Below are positions 1-9,321 of a stretch of 64,000 nucleotides of DNA, piece by piece. The position numbers were made by a program, and so were the translations under genes. The stretch lies in the NCBI GenBank assembly GCA_965227455.1, contig OZ245752.1, positions 1,612,001 through 1,676,000 on the forward strand. Reading direction: 5' to 3'. The notes beneath the pieces were generated by a model. The model was not told the origin of the DNA and made no database searches. It was given only the letters and a program-made list of their open reading frames with translations. Source of the stretch: JABDIP01 sp965227455. GTDB lineage: Bacteria > Pseudomonadota > Alphaproteobacteria > DSM-16000 > Inquilinaceae. The stretch's first letter is position 1; each line of letters begins with the position of its first letter.

Positions 1-31
1 GACCTATCGGGGCAACTCCGATCGATAGGTC
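1..31. promoter_or_regulatory. Nested inverted repeats upstream of the first TRAP operon
   Basis: GACCTATCG at 1-9 is repeated inverted as CGATAGGTC at 23-31. Inside it ATCGG (6-10) pairs with CCGAT (18-22). The site ends 33 bases before the GTG of the binding-protein gene. It could be an operator for a regulator encoded left of the window, or a leader hairpin. The two repeats overlap, so they could form alternative structures. The window edge hides anything further upstream. Confidence 0.4.
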
Positions 32-64
32 ATGCGTAATAAGAATGGAGTAGGGAGACAATCC

Positions 65-1120
<1,056 letters not shown>

Positions 1121-1135
1121 GCCGGTCTGACAGAC

Positions 1136-1161
1136 GCGGGCCTGCCCCAGGGCGGGCCCGC
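1136..1161 (+). terminator. GC-rich hairpin between dctP and dctQ
   Basis: GCGGGCC starting at 1136 pairs with GGCCCGC ending at 1161. With the inner bases this gives a stem of about 11 bp and a tiny loop, followed by TTCTTTT. It lies 16 bases after the dctP stop and before the dctQ Shine-Dalgarno. A partial terminator or 3' mRNA-stabilising structure here would allow more binding protein than membrane subunits to be made. Confidence 0.6.
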
Positions 1162-1189
1162 TTCTTTTCCACCTTGAAGGAATGAGACC

Positions 1190-1747
1190 TTGGGAGCCCT
1201 GCTGAGCCTGAGCCGGGGCATCGACGCCCTACTGGGCTTCGTCGGCAGAATCGGCGCATGGGCATCGCTGCTGCTTGTGCTGATCGTCTGCTACGACGTC
1301 GTGACCCGGTATTTCGGCGTGCCGAAGCCGTTCGGCCTCAACTCGACGATGATCCAGGAAAGCGAATACTGGGTGCACACCTTCCTGTTCGCATTGGTCA
1401 TCGGCTACGCCTATACCCGCCAGGCCCATGTGCGCATCGACTTGATCCGCGAGGGCCTGCCGAAGCGCGGCAAATACGCCATCGAGACGATCGGGTGCCT
1501 GCTGTTCCTGATCCCCTATGCCGGGGTCGGCGTCTACCTGGCCACCGACTATGTCGCCACCTCCTTCGCCCAGGGCGAGGTCTCGAAATCGGTGGTGGGG
1601 CTGAGCAACATCTGGCTGCTCAAGGGCGCGCTCTACCCGCTCTACGTCCTGATGGGTCTGGCCGGCGTGTCGCAGCTGATCAAATCGGTCGCCGGACTGC
1701 TAGACCGCCTGCCGGCCGAACAGGCCGCCGCAGTGATCGGGGAATAG
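1190..1747 (+). CDS. TRAP transporter small permease (DctQ family)
   Basis: Small membrane subunit, 185 aa, with about four hydrophobic segments (roughly residues 20-40, 60-80, 100-125 and 145-165). This is the DctQ layout. The start is a TTG at 1190 preceded by GAAGGAA with 7-base spacing; no in-frame ATG gives a protein including the first helix. The stop lies 5 bases before the large-permease ATG, so the two membrane subunits are translated together. It partners the binding protein at 65-1120. Confidence 0.88.
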   Translation: MGALLSLSRGIDALLGFVGRIGAWASLLLVLIVCYDVVTRYFGVPKPFGLNSTMIQESEYWVHTFLFALVIGYAYTRQAHVRIDLIREGLPKRGKYAIETIGCLLFLIPYAGVGVYLATDYVATSFAQGEVSKSVVGLSNIWLLKGALYPLYVLMGLAGVSQLIKSVAGLLDRLPAEQAAAVIGE

Positions 1748-1752
1748 CAGCC

Positions 1753-3222
1753 ATGTATATCGAAGACGCATTGCCGCTGCTGATGTTCGCCGCCCTGGCG
1801 CTGCTGCTGTTCTCCGGCTATCCGGTGGCCTTCGTGCTGGGCGGGGTCGGCCTCGCTTTCGGATTGATCGGGATGGAGATGGGCGTGTTCCATTTCATCC
1901 AGTTCAATTCCATTCCGTCGCGGATCTTCGGCGGGATCATGGAGAACCTGATCCTGACCGCCATCCCGATGTTCATCTTCATGGGCACGATGCTGGAAAA
2001 ATCCGGCGTCGCCAGGGACTTGTTGAACTGTCTTCAAGTGCTGCTGCGGCGGGTCCCCGGCGGCCTCGCCCTGTCGGTGACCGTCATGGGCACCATCCTG
2101 GCGGCGACCACCGGCATCATCGGCGCCTCGGTGGTGATGATGTCGCTGCTGGCCCTGCCGACCATGCTGCAGCGGAATTACGCGGTGCCGCTGGCCACCG
2201 GCACTATCGCCGCCTCCGGCACTCTGGGCATCCTGATCCCGCCCTCGATCATGCTGGTCATCATGGCCGACCTGCTGGGCCGCTCGGTCGGCAACCTGTT
2301 CGTCGCGGCGGTGTTCCCGGGGCTGATCCTGGCCGGCCTCTACATGGTCTACATCCTGATCCTCGGGCGGCTGAAGCCGGAATCGGCGCCGCCGCTGCCC
2401 GACGCGATCGGACCGGATTCCTCCGGTGGCGTCGCCGCCATGGTGCTGCGCAGCTTCGTGCCGCCGGTGTTCCTGATCATCATGGTCCTGGGCTCGATCC
2501 TGGGCGGCTTCGCCACCCCCACCGAGGCGGCCGGCGTCGGCGCCATCGGTGCGCTGATCCTGTCCTTCGTGAACCTGGTGCTGCTGCCGTCGATCGGCGT
2601 GCGCGAGATGGCGTTCGAGGGCGGGACGACCACCGTCGACTTCGACGATCACGGCGTCGGCGGCGGCTTCATGGCCGAGCTGAAGCATTTCGGCGGGGTG
2701 CTGCGGGACGTGGTCGAGCGCACCGCCATGACCAATGCGATGATCTTCGGCCTGTTCGTCGGTGCCACGGTGTTCTCCTTCGTGTTCCGATCCCTGGGTG
2801 GCGACCACATCGTCATCGGCCTGGTCGAATCCATGGGCCTGGGCTCCTGGGGCCTGCTGTTGCTGATCATGGGGATCGTGTTCTTCCTGGGCTTCTTCTT
2901 CGACTGGATCGAGATCACCCTGATCGTACTGCCCGTCTTCGCGCCGATCATCGAGCTGATGGATTTCGGCACCCATGTGGACCGCTTCGAGCTGGTCTAC
3001 TGGTTCGCCATCCTGCTGGCGGTCAATCTGCAGACCAGTTTCCTCACACCACCCTTCGGGTTCGCGCTGTTTTACATGAAGGCCGTCTGTCCACCGGAGG
3101 TGAAGATCCAGCAGATCTATCGCGGCATCATCCCGTTCGTGATCCTGCAGCTCTGCGCCCTGGCCCTGCTGATGGCGTTCCCCGACATCGCCCTCTGGCT
3201 GCCGAGGGTCTTGCTTAACTGA
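1753..3222 (+). CDS. TRAP transporter large permease (DctM family)
   Basis: Sodium- or proton-coupled translocation subunit, 489 aa, almost entirely hydrophobic with about 12-13 membrane segments. Family stretches such as GTLGILIPPSIMLV and TPTEAAGVGA are present. The ATG at 1753 follows directly after dctQ; the open frame extends upstream only because it overlaps dctQ in another frame. It is longer than the usual 430 or so residues because of a hydrophilic loop at about residues 280-320 (rich in Gly, Asp and Thr), seen in a subset of large DctM proteins. It is 31 bases upstream of the CoA-transferase gene. Confidence 0.92.
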   Translation: MYIEDALPLLMFAALALLLFSGYPVAFVLGGVGLAFGLIGMEMGVFHFIQFNSIPSRIFGGIMENLILTAIPMFIFMGTMLEKSGVARDLLNCLQVLLRRVPGGLALSVTVMGTILAATTGIIGASVVMMSLLALPTMLQRNYAVPLATGTIAASGTLGILIPPSIMLVIMADLLGRSVGNLFVAAVFPGLILAGLYMVYILILGRLKPESAPPLPDAIGPDSSGGVAAMVLRSFVPPVFLIIMVLGSILGGFATPTEAAGVGAIGALILSFVNLVLLPSIGVREMAFEGGTTTVDFDDHGVGGGFMAELKHFGGVLRDVVERTAMTNAMIFGLFVGATVFSFVFRSLGGDHIVIGLVESMGLGSWGLLLLIMGIVFFLGFFFDWIEITLIVLPVFAPIIELMDFGTHVDRFELVYWFAILLAVNLQTSFLTPPFGFALFYMKAVCPPEVKIQQIYRGIIPFVILQLCALALLMAFPDIALWLPRVLLN

Positions 3223-3253
3223 GGTCCGGGCGATTCCAGGGCGGAGGCGCTAG

Positions 3254-4459
3254 ATGGACAAACCCCTTCGCGGCGTGCGCGTCCTGGCGGTCGAGCAGTA
3301 TGGCGCGGGACCGTTCGGGACCCAGCACCTGGCCGATCTCGGCGCCGAGGTAATCAAGGTCGAGAACCGCAAGACCGGCGGCGATTACGCAAGGGGGCTG
3401 GGGCCGTACTTCGCCGGCGATCCGGAGGCGAGCGATGCCAGCCTCTATTTCCAGGCCTTCAACCGCAACAAGAAGAGCCTGTCGCTGGACCTGTCCGGCG
3501 AGGCCGGCCAAGCGGTGCTGCACCGGCTGGCGCCGCATGTCGACGCCGTCGCCAACAATCTGCGCGGAGACGTGCCGGAGAATCTGGGCATCACCTACGC
3601 AGCGCTTGAGCCGGCCAACCCGGCCATCGTCTGCGCCCATTGCTCCGCCTTCGGCCGCTCGGGCCCGCGCCGGGACTGGCCCGGCTACGATTTCCTGATG
3701 CAGGCCGAGGCCGGATACTTCGCCATGTCCGGCGAGCCCGACGGTCCGCCGGCCCGCATGGGCCTCTCCCTGGTCGACTATATGGGCGGAACCTATCTGG
3801 CCTTGGCGCTTGTTTCCGCTGTGCTGGCGGCGCGGACGACCGGGCGCGGCCGGGACGTGGACGTCAATTTGTTCGACACCGCCCTGTTCAATTTCAGCTA
3901 TGCCGGCGCCTGGGCGCTGAACGGCGATTACGAACCGGACCGCCTGCCCCGCTCGGCCCACCCGTCGCTGGTGCCCTGCCAGCTCTATCGCACCGCCGAT
4001 GGCTGGATCTACCTGATGTGCAACAAGCAGAAGTTCTGGCCGGTGCTCTGCGCCGAGCTGGGCGCGGAGGACTTGGCCGCCGACCCGCGCTTCGCCGGAT
4101 TCGCCGGACGGCTGGCGCATCGCGACCTGCTGACCGAACTGCTCGACGAAAGGCTTTCCGCCCGTACGACCGCGGACTGGCTGGACCGCTTCGCTGGCCG
4201 GGTGCCGGCCGCTCCGGTGCTATCGCCCCGAGAGGCGATGAATGCCCCATTCGTGCGGGAGCGCGGCCGCTTCCAGTCCCTGACCGTCGAAGACGGAACG
4301 TCGTTCGACATCCTGGCAAGCCCGCTCGATGCCGGCGGCACCGACCCGGCCGCCGACCGCGCCTGCCCACCACTCGGCGCCGACACCCAAGAAACGTTGC
4401 GCGCCGCCGGTTTCAGCGATTCCGAGATCGATGCGCTCGAACGCGACGGAGTGATCTGA
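3254..4459 (+). CDS. Family III CoA-transferase (CaiB/BaiF type)
   Basis: Predicted cytoplasmic acyl-CoA:carboxylate CoA-transferase, 401 aa, the usual family length. The N-terminal nucleotide-fold part reads VLAVEQYGAGPFGTQHLADLGAEV in short blocks, and the catalytic Asp of the family is D175 in SLVDYMGGTY. It is the last gene of the TRAP operon, so the imported acid is probably activated by CoA transfer; oxalate, itaconate, mesaconate or carnitine-like acids are all handled by this family. Its stop is 2 bases from the stop of the convergent oxidoreductase gene, with no terminator between. The substrate is unknown. Confidence 0.88.
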   Translation: MDKPLRGVRVLAVEQYGAGPFGTQHLADLGAEVIKVENRKTGGDYARGLGPYFAGDPEASDASLYFQAFNRNKKSLSLDLSGEAGQAVLHRLAPHVDAVANNLRGDVPENLGITYAALEPANPAIVCAHCSAFGRSGPRRDWPGYDFLMQAEAGYFAMSGEPDGPPARMGLSLVDYMGGTYLALALVSAVLAARTTGRGRDVDVNLFDTALFNFSYAGAWALNGDYEPDRLPRSAHPSLVPCQLYRTADGWIYLMCNKQKFWPVLCAELGAEDLAADPRFAGFAGRLAHRDLLTELLDERLSARTTADWLDRFAGRVPAAPVLSPREAMNAPFVRERGRFQSLTVEDGTSFDILASPLDAGGTDPAADRACPPLGADTQETLRAAGFSDSEIDALERDGVI

Positions 4460-4461
4460 GA

Positions 4462-6522
4462 CTAGAGGTCCTTGCAGAGCCTCAGCGCGTCGTAGATCGC
4501 CGCGTGCACGTTGCGGGACGACACGGCGTCGCCGATGCGGAAGAGTGCGAACCGGCCGTCGGGATTGGTCGCGATGCCCTGCGGCCTGCCGGCGATCAGG
4601 GCCGGGTAGTCGACCTCGCCGCGGTTCACGCTCTCTTCCTTGAGCGCGAAATAGAGGTCGTCCAGCGGCAGCGTACCGTGCTCGACCACCACCTGGTCGA
4701 CATGCCGCTCGTCGCGCCGGTCGCCGTAGTCTGAGCCAATGATCGCGGCCAGCTTGTTGCCCTGGCGGCGCACGCCGAGCAGACGGCGGTTGATGGTGAT
4801 GGCCACGTCATGGCGCTGGAAGGCGGCGGCGTAGGAGACATGGTTGAGACCGCCCATCTCCGGCGCGAAGAAACGTTCCGGGCTGACGATCTCCAGATCG
4901 GCGCCGGCCTCGGCGATGGCCTCCGCCGCCTGCATGCCGGGATGGCCGCCATTGTCATCGAAAAGGAGCACGTCGTCGGCGATCTTGGCGTCGCCGGAGA
5001 GGATGTCCCAGCTCGTCACCGCCAGATCGGCGCCCTCCTCCAGGAAGCCGGTATCGGGCAGCCCGCCGGTGGCGACGATCACCACATCCGGCTCCAGCCC
5101 ATGGATGTCGTCCTCGTCGGCCAGCACATCGAAGCGCATCTCCACACCCAGCCTCTGGCATTGCTCGGCCCGCCAATCGGCGATACCGATCAGCTCGCTG
5201 CGGCGGCGGGTCCGAGCCGCCAGGCGGATCTGGCCGCCGGGATCGTGGGCCGCTTCGAACAGCACGACGCCGTGGCCGCGCTCTGCCGACACCCGGGCCG
5301 CCTCAAGCCCTGCGGGGCCGGCGCCGATCACCGCCACCTTGCGCGCCGGGCCGTCGGCACGGGCGATGACATGCGGCATGGTCGCCTCGCGACCGGTGGC
5401 CGGATTGTGGATGCACAGCGCCTCATGGCCCTCATAGATGCGGTCGAGGCAATAGGTGGCGCCGACGCAGGGGCGGATCTCCGCCTCGCGTCCCTCGAAC
5501 ACCTTGCGCGCGATATGCGGGTCGGCGATATGGGCGCGGGTCATGCCGACCATGTCCAGCTTGCCCTCGGCCACCGCATGGCGCGCGGTCGCGACGTCGT
5601 TGATGCGGGCGGCGTGGAATACCGGGAACTTGGTCTCCGCCCGGACCTCGCCGCAGAAATCGAGATGGGGGGCGGCGGGCGTGCCCTGGATCGGGATCAC
5701 CTTGGCCAGATGGGCGTCATGCTCGATATGGCCGCGGATCAGGTTCAGGAAATCCACCTGGCCGGAGCCGGCCAGCCGGCGGGCGATCTCGACCCCCTCC
5801 TCCCGGCTCAGCCCAACCTTCCAATCCTCATCCGCCACCATGCGGATGCCGACGATGAACTCCGGCCCGACCCGGTCGCGGATCGCCTCCAGCACCCGCC
5901 AGGTGAAGCGCAGCCGGTTGTCCAGGGTGCCGCCATAGTCGTCGTCGCGCCGATTGGTGGCGGGCGACCAGAAGCCGTCCATCAGATGGCCGTAGGCCTC
6001 CAGCTCGATACCGTCGACGCCGGCGGCCTTCATCCGTTCCGCCGCGTCGGCGTATTGCCGGACGATGCGGTCGATGTCCCAATCCTCCGCCTCCTTGGGA
6101 AAGGCACGATGGGCCGGCTCGCGGACCGGGCTCGGGGCGAGCACCGGCAGCCAGTCGGAGTGGTTCCAATTGGTGCGGCGGCCGAGATGGGTGATCTGGA
6201 TCATGACGGCGGCGCCATGCTCGTGGCACCCGTCGACCAGCCGCTTGAGCCATGGCACGATCTCGTCGCGATAGGCGTGCAGATTGCCGAAGGCGGCCGG
6301 GCTGTCCTCACCGACCAGGGCCGAGCCGGCGGTCATGGTGAGCGCGATGCCGCCCTTGGCCTTTTCCTCATGGTAGAGGCGGTAGCGGTCCTTCGGCAGC
6401 CCGTCCTCGGAATAGGCCGGCTCATGCGCCGTCGACATGATGCGGTTGCGCAGGGTGAGATGCTTGAGCCGGTAGGGCTCAAGCAGCGGGTCGGTGCGTC
6501 GGGCCGGCGCGCTCAATGCCAT
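4462..6522 (-). CDS. Old-yellow-type FMN/FAD iron-sulfur oxidoreductase (trimethylamine/dimethylglycine dehydrogenase family)
   Basis: Multi-cofactor oxidoreductase, 686 aa. Residues 1-345 form an FMN TIM barrel, a Cys segment follows (C352, C358, C370), and residues about 395-680 carry an NAD/FAD Rossmann domain starting VIGAGPAGLEAA. This is the layout of trimethylamine dehydrogenase, DgcA and 2,4-dienoyl-CoA reductase. A canonical cluster has four Cys; the second position reads Ala355 here (CVGATYC). The ATG at 6522 overlaps the end of the MttB gene by 10 bases, so the two are co-translated. An oxidative N-demethylation role after MttB action on a methylated amine is a fair inference; the substrate is unproved. 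Confidence 0.85.
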   Translation of the reverse strand: MALSAPARRTDPLLEPYRLKHLTLRNRIMSTAHEPAYSEDGLPKDRYRLYHEEKAKGGIALTMTAGSALVGEDSPAAFGNLHAYRDEIVPWLKRLVDGCHEHGAAVMIQITHLGRRTNWNHSDWLPVLAPSPVREPAHRAFPKEAEDWDIDRIVRQYADAAERMKAAGVDGIELEAYGHLMDGFWSPATNRRDDDYGGTLDNRLRFTWRVLEAIRDRVGPEFIVGIRMVADEDWKVGLSREEGVEIARRLAGSGQVDFLNLIRGHIEHDAHLAKVIPIQGTPAAPHLDFCGEVRAETKFPVFHAARINDVATARHAVAEGKLDMVGMTRAHIADPHIARKVFEGREAEIRPCVGATYCLDRIYEGHEALCIHNPATGREATMPHVIARADGPARKVAVIGAGPAGLEAARVSAERGHGVVLFEAAHDPGGQIRLAARTRRRSELIGIADWRAEQCQRLGVEMRFDVLADEDDIHGLEPDVVIVATGGLPDTGFLEEGADLAVTSWDILSGDAKIADDVLLFDDNGGHPGMQAAEAIAEAGADLEIVSPERFFAPEMGGLNHVSYAAAFQRHDVAITINRRLLGVRRQGNKLAAIIGSDYGDRRDERHVDQVVVEHGTLPLDDLYFALKEESVNRGEVDYPALIAGRPQGIATNPDGRFALFRIGDAVSSRNVHAAIYDALRLCKDL

Positions 6523-8063
6523 TCGTCCGGCATGGACGCCTTCTTCCGGTTCATGAAGTCCAGCAGCGCCTCGTCGATGCCGGGGTCGATCGGCGGCGCT
6601 TCGTATTCCTCCAGAAGCCGCTTCCAACGCTTGTTGGCCCGTGTCGCCGCATCCTCGCTGCCGGCCTCCGTCCATTGCTCATAGGACATGCTGTCCGACA
6701 GGCCGGACTCCCAATAGGCGGTCTCGTAATTGGCCAGGGTGTGGGCCGAGCCGAACATATGCTGCCCCGGCCCGCCCTCGGCAATCGCCGAGAAGGCGAG
6801 CTGGTTGTCGTCGGTCGGAACGCCGGCGAGATAGGCGTGCATATGGCCGAGATAATCCGTGTCCAGGACGAATTTCTCGTAGGACATGGACAGGAGCCCG
6901 TCGAGGAAGCCGGCGGCGTGGAAGGCGAAATTGGCGCCGCTAAGCACCGAGGCGTGCATGGAGCTCACGCTCTCCATCATCGCCTGGGCGTCCGGCAGTT
7001 TCGACGTCGTGAAGGAGCCCGAGCAGCGTAGCGGCAGGTTCAGCCGGCGGCAGAGCTGGCCGACCACCAGCGAGCCCACGGCAGGCTCCGGGGTGCCGAA
7101 AGTGGGCGATCCGGTGCGCAGCTGGGTGGAGGAGAGGAAGTTGCCATAGATGGTCGGCGCGCCCGGACGTTCGAGCTGCGACAGTGCGCAGCCGACCATG
7201 GCCTCCGCATGGGCCTGGGCGACGGCGCCGGCGGTGGTCACCGGCCCCATGGCGCCGCCCAGGATGAAGGGCGCGATCACAGATCCCTGATTGGCCCTGG
7301 CATAGGCGCGGATCGACTTGGTCGCCATGGCATCCCAGACCAGGGGCGAGTTGCAATTGACATTGCCCATGACGACGCAGTTTTGCTCGACGAAATCCTC
7401 GCCGAAAAGCAGCCGCGCCATGGCGATGGAATCCTCCGCCCGTTCCTCCGCGGTGATCGAGCCCAGGAAGGCCCGGTCGGAATAGCGGATATGGCTGTAG
7501 ACCATGTCCAGGTGGCGCTTGTTCACCGGCACGTCGGTCGGCTCGCAGACGGTGCCGCCGGAATGGTGCAGCCAGGGGCTGGCATATCCCAGCCTCACGA
7601 AATTGCGGAAATCCTCGATGGTGCCGTAGCGCCGGCCCCGGTCCAGATCCATGACGAAGGGCGAGCCGTAGGACGGCACGAAGACCACATGGTCGCCGCC
7701 GAACTTGACCGAGCGCTCCGGGTTGCGGGCGTGCTGGGTGAACACCGCCGGGGCGGTCGACAGGACGTGCCGCACCAGCCCCTTGGGGAAGCGGACCAGA
7801 TCGCCGGTCACATCGGCGCCGGCCTCGCGCCACAGCTCCAGGCAGCGCGGGTCGTCTTGGAAGCGGATGCCGATCTCCTCGAGGATGCGGTCGGTGGTCT
7901 CCTCGATGCGGACCAGTTCCTCTTCCGACAGGATGTCATAGGTCGGAATGCGCCGGGTGATATAGGCGGGTGCTGCCACCGTGGCCCGCATCCGCCGGTC
8001 GCGCCGGGCGGCACGGCCCCGCCCCTGCCGGCCGCGGGCCGGCGGTGCTGCGCTTCCTTCCAT
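6513..8063 (-). CDS. MttB-family (trimethylamine methyltransferase-like) corrinoid methyltransferase
   Basis: Member of the MttB superfamily, 516 aa. The frame has no internal amber codon, so it belongs to the non-pyrrolysine branch, whose characterised members act on glycine betaine, proline betaine or carnitine. The N-terminus is Arg/Ala/Gly-rich; conserved sequence begins near residue 35 (PTYDILSEEEL), so a second Met at residue 25 is an alternative start. No corrinoid protein or RamA-like activator is nearby, which is common for alphaproteobacterial members. It is translationally coupled to the FMN oxidoreductase and divergent from a LysR gene that probably controls both. Confidence 0.85.
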   Translation of the reverse strand: MEGSAAPPARGRQGRGRAARRDRRMRATVAAPAYITRRIPTYDILSEEELVRIEETTDRILEEIGIRFQDDPRCLELWREAGADVTGDLVRFPKGLVRHVLSTAPAVFTQHARNPERSVKFGGDHVVFVPSYGSPFVMDLDRGRRYGTIEDFRNFVRLGYASPWLHHSGGTVCEPTDVPVNKRHLDMVYSHIRYSDRAFLGSITAEERAEDSIAMARLLFGEDFVEQNCVVMGNVNCNSPLVWDAMATKSIRAYARANQGSVIAPFILGGAMGPVTTAGAVAQAHAEAMVGCALSQLERPGAPTIYGNFLSSTQLRTGSPTFGTPEPAVGSLVVGQLCRRLNLPLRCSGSFTTSKLPDAQAMMESVSSMHASVLSGANFAFHAAGFLDGLLSMSYEKFVLDTDYLGHMHAYLAGVPTDDNQLAFSAIAEGGPGQHMFGSAHTLANYETAYWESGLSDSMSYEQWTEAGSEDAATRANKRWKRLLEEYEAPPIDPGIDEALLDFMNRKKASMPDEWH

Positions 8064-8142
8064 GGCAGGCCTGCTCCCTGACCTCGATGCAGCGAAGGCT
8101 AGCAGCGATCGATGCAGCCGTGACGCTGGAAAAATCTTTGGC

Positions 8143-8157
8143 CTGAGATAAACTCAG
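8143..8157. promoter_or_regulatory. Probable LysR-type operator (CTGAG-N5-CTCAG)
   Basis: Perfect dyad CTGAG (8143-8147), 5-base spacer, CTCAG (8153-8157). It also fits the LysR T-N11-A rule (T8144 to A8156). It ends 3 bases before the lysR ATG, where binding would block lysR translation or transcription, and lies 80 bases from the divergent mttB start. Autorepression is the simplest reading; a separate activation site for mttB was not identified. Confidence 0.5.
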
Positions 8158-8160
8158 CTT

Positions 8161-9069
8161 ATGCAAAATCTGCGCGCCATCCTGCCCTCGGCGCGGGCAC
8201 TGATCGTCTTCGAGGCGGCCGGGCGGCTGGGCAGCTTCACCCGCGCCGGGGAGGAGCTGGGCATGACCCAGGCTGCCGTCAGCTTCGCCATCCGCACCCT
8301 GGAGCGCGAGCTGGGGGCGCAGGTCTTTACCCGCCGGCACCGGTCCATCGAGCTGACCGAGGCCGGCCGCCGCTTCCATGCCGACGTCTCCCTGGGCCTG
8401 ACCCACATCCGCAAATCGGCGGAGGAGCTGCGGGCGCTCGGCTCCGACCGGCATGTGACGCTCTCCGCCTCCACCGCCTTCGCCAGCTTCTGGATGCTGC
8501 CGCGGCTGCCGAAGTTTCGCGAGGATCTGCCGGATATCGACCTGCGCATCCAGACCTCCGACCGCGACACCGACATCGTGCAGGAGGGCGTGCCGCTGGG
8601 CATCCGCTGCGGCCGGCACGGCGCCTGGACCGGCTGCGACGACGCGGTGCTGGCGGCGGAGGTGATCGGCGCCATCGTCAGCCCGGCCTATGTGGAGCAG
8701 GTCGGCATGCCGGCCGCCGATGCCGAGATCGCGGAACATCGGCTGATCCATCTCGAGGAGCCGTTCCGCCCGACCCCCGACTGGGAAGACTGGTTCCGCT
8801 CGGTCGGCGCGCCGCCGCCGGCGAAAGCCAAGGGCCTGTCGATCAACGACTATGTGCTGGTGGTCCAGGCGGTGCTGGGCGGCCAGGGCATTGGCCTGGG
8901 CTGGACCCACCTGATCGAGCCGATGCTGGCTTCCGGCCTGCTGACGCGCGCGTCCGACCATCTGCTGCATACCGACAACGCCTTCCACGTCGTCTGGCCG
9001 ACCGACCGGCCACTGACCGAACCCATGTGCCAGGTCCGCGACTGGCTGCTGTCCGGAGTTCCAGCGTGA
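8161..9069 (+). CDS. LysR-family transcriptional regulator (GcvA-like)
   Basis: DNA-binding regulator, 302 aa. A winged helix-turn-helix at about residues 10-65 (FTRAGEELGMTQAAVSFAIR) is followed by the LysR effector-binding domain. Opening residues LPSARALIVFEAAGRLGSF resemble the GcvA subgroup. It is divergent from the mttB-oxidoreductase pair with 97 bases between starts, the standard arrangement for a LysR activator and its target. The inducer is probably a substrate or product of that pathway. Confidence 0.9.
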   Translation: MQNLRAILPSARALIVFEAAGRLGSFTRAGEELGMTQAAVSFAIRTLERELGAQVFTRRHRSIELTEAGRRFHADVSLGLTHIRKSAEELRALGSDRHVTLSASTAFASFWMLPRLPKFREDLPDIDLRIQTSDRDTDIVQEGVPLGIRCGRHGAWTGCDDAVLAAEVIGAIVSPAYVEQVGMPAADAEIAEHRLIHLEEPFRPTPDWEDWFRSVGAPPPAKAKGLSINDYVLVVQAVLGGQGIGLGWTHLIEPMLASGLLTRASDHLLHTDNAFHVVWPTDRPLTEPMCQVRDWLLSGVPA

Positions 9070-9118
9070 TGGGCATGGCAATCGCAGATGCGCGGGATCA
9101 GAACCGATCGACGGGCGT

Positions 9119-9295
9119 CCCCCTCACCCAGCTCCGGCTAGGGCGCGGCCTTTGGCCTTGCCAAGACTGCGCAACCCTCTCCCCAAGGGAGAGGGGACTT
9201 AAGGTGTGCGAAATTGGTTCCCTCTCCTGGGGGAGAGGGTTGAGTAGGCTTGGCGAGGCCGATGGCCGAGCCCTAGACGGAGCTGGGTGAGGGGG
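9119..9295. repeat. Large intergenic palindromic repeat, family A copy 1
   Basis: Outer arms CCCCCTCACCCAGCTCCG (9119-9136) and its complement ending at 9295 enclose two inner hairpins of CCCTCTCC...GGAGAGGG type (near 9175-9197 and 9220-9240). It fills the space between the convergent lysR and dctM genes, so it can act as a bidirectional transcript end. Related copies lie at 10667, 16762/19915 and 21911. Confidence 0.8.
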
Positions 9296-9321
9296 CCGCG
9301 AACGGATCGACCAAAGCGCCC

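Noticed and set aside
1642..2976. Long open frame (444 codons) on the minus strand, rich in His, Gln, Asp and Arg
   Set aside because: Antisense shadow of the dctM gene; composition is typical of the complement of a GC-rich membrane-protein gene and no family is recognisable. The same applies to long antisense frames at 32828-34108, 34139-36064, 4810-6684 and 42086-43903.
6513..8063. MttB homologue as a pyrrolysine protein
   Set aside because: The frame has no in-frame TAG before its stop, so it is the non-pyrrolysine type.
9119..9295. CRISPR-like array from repeated CCCTCTCC units
   Set aside because: The units are inverted hairpins, not regularly spaced direct repeats with unique spacers, and no cas gene is present.
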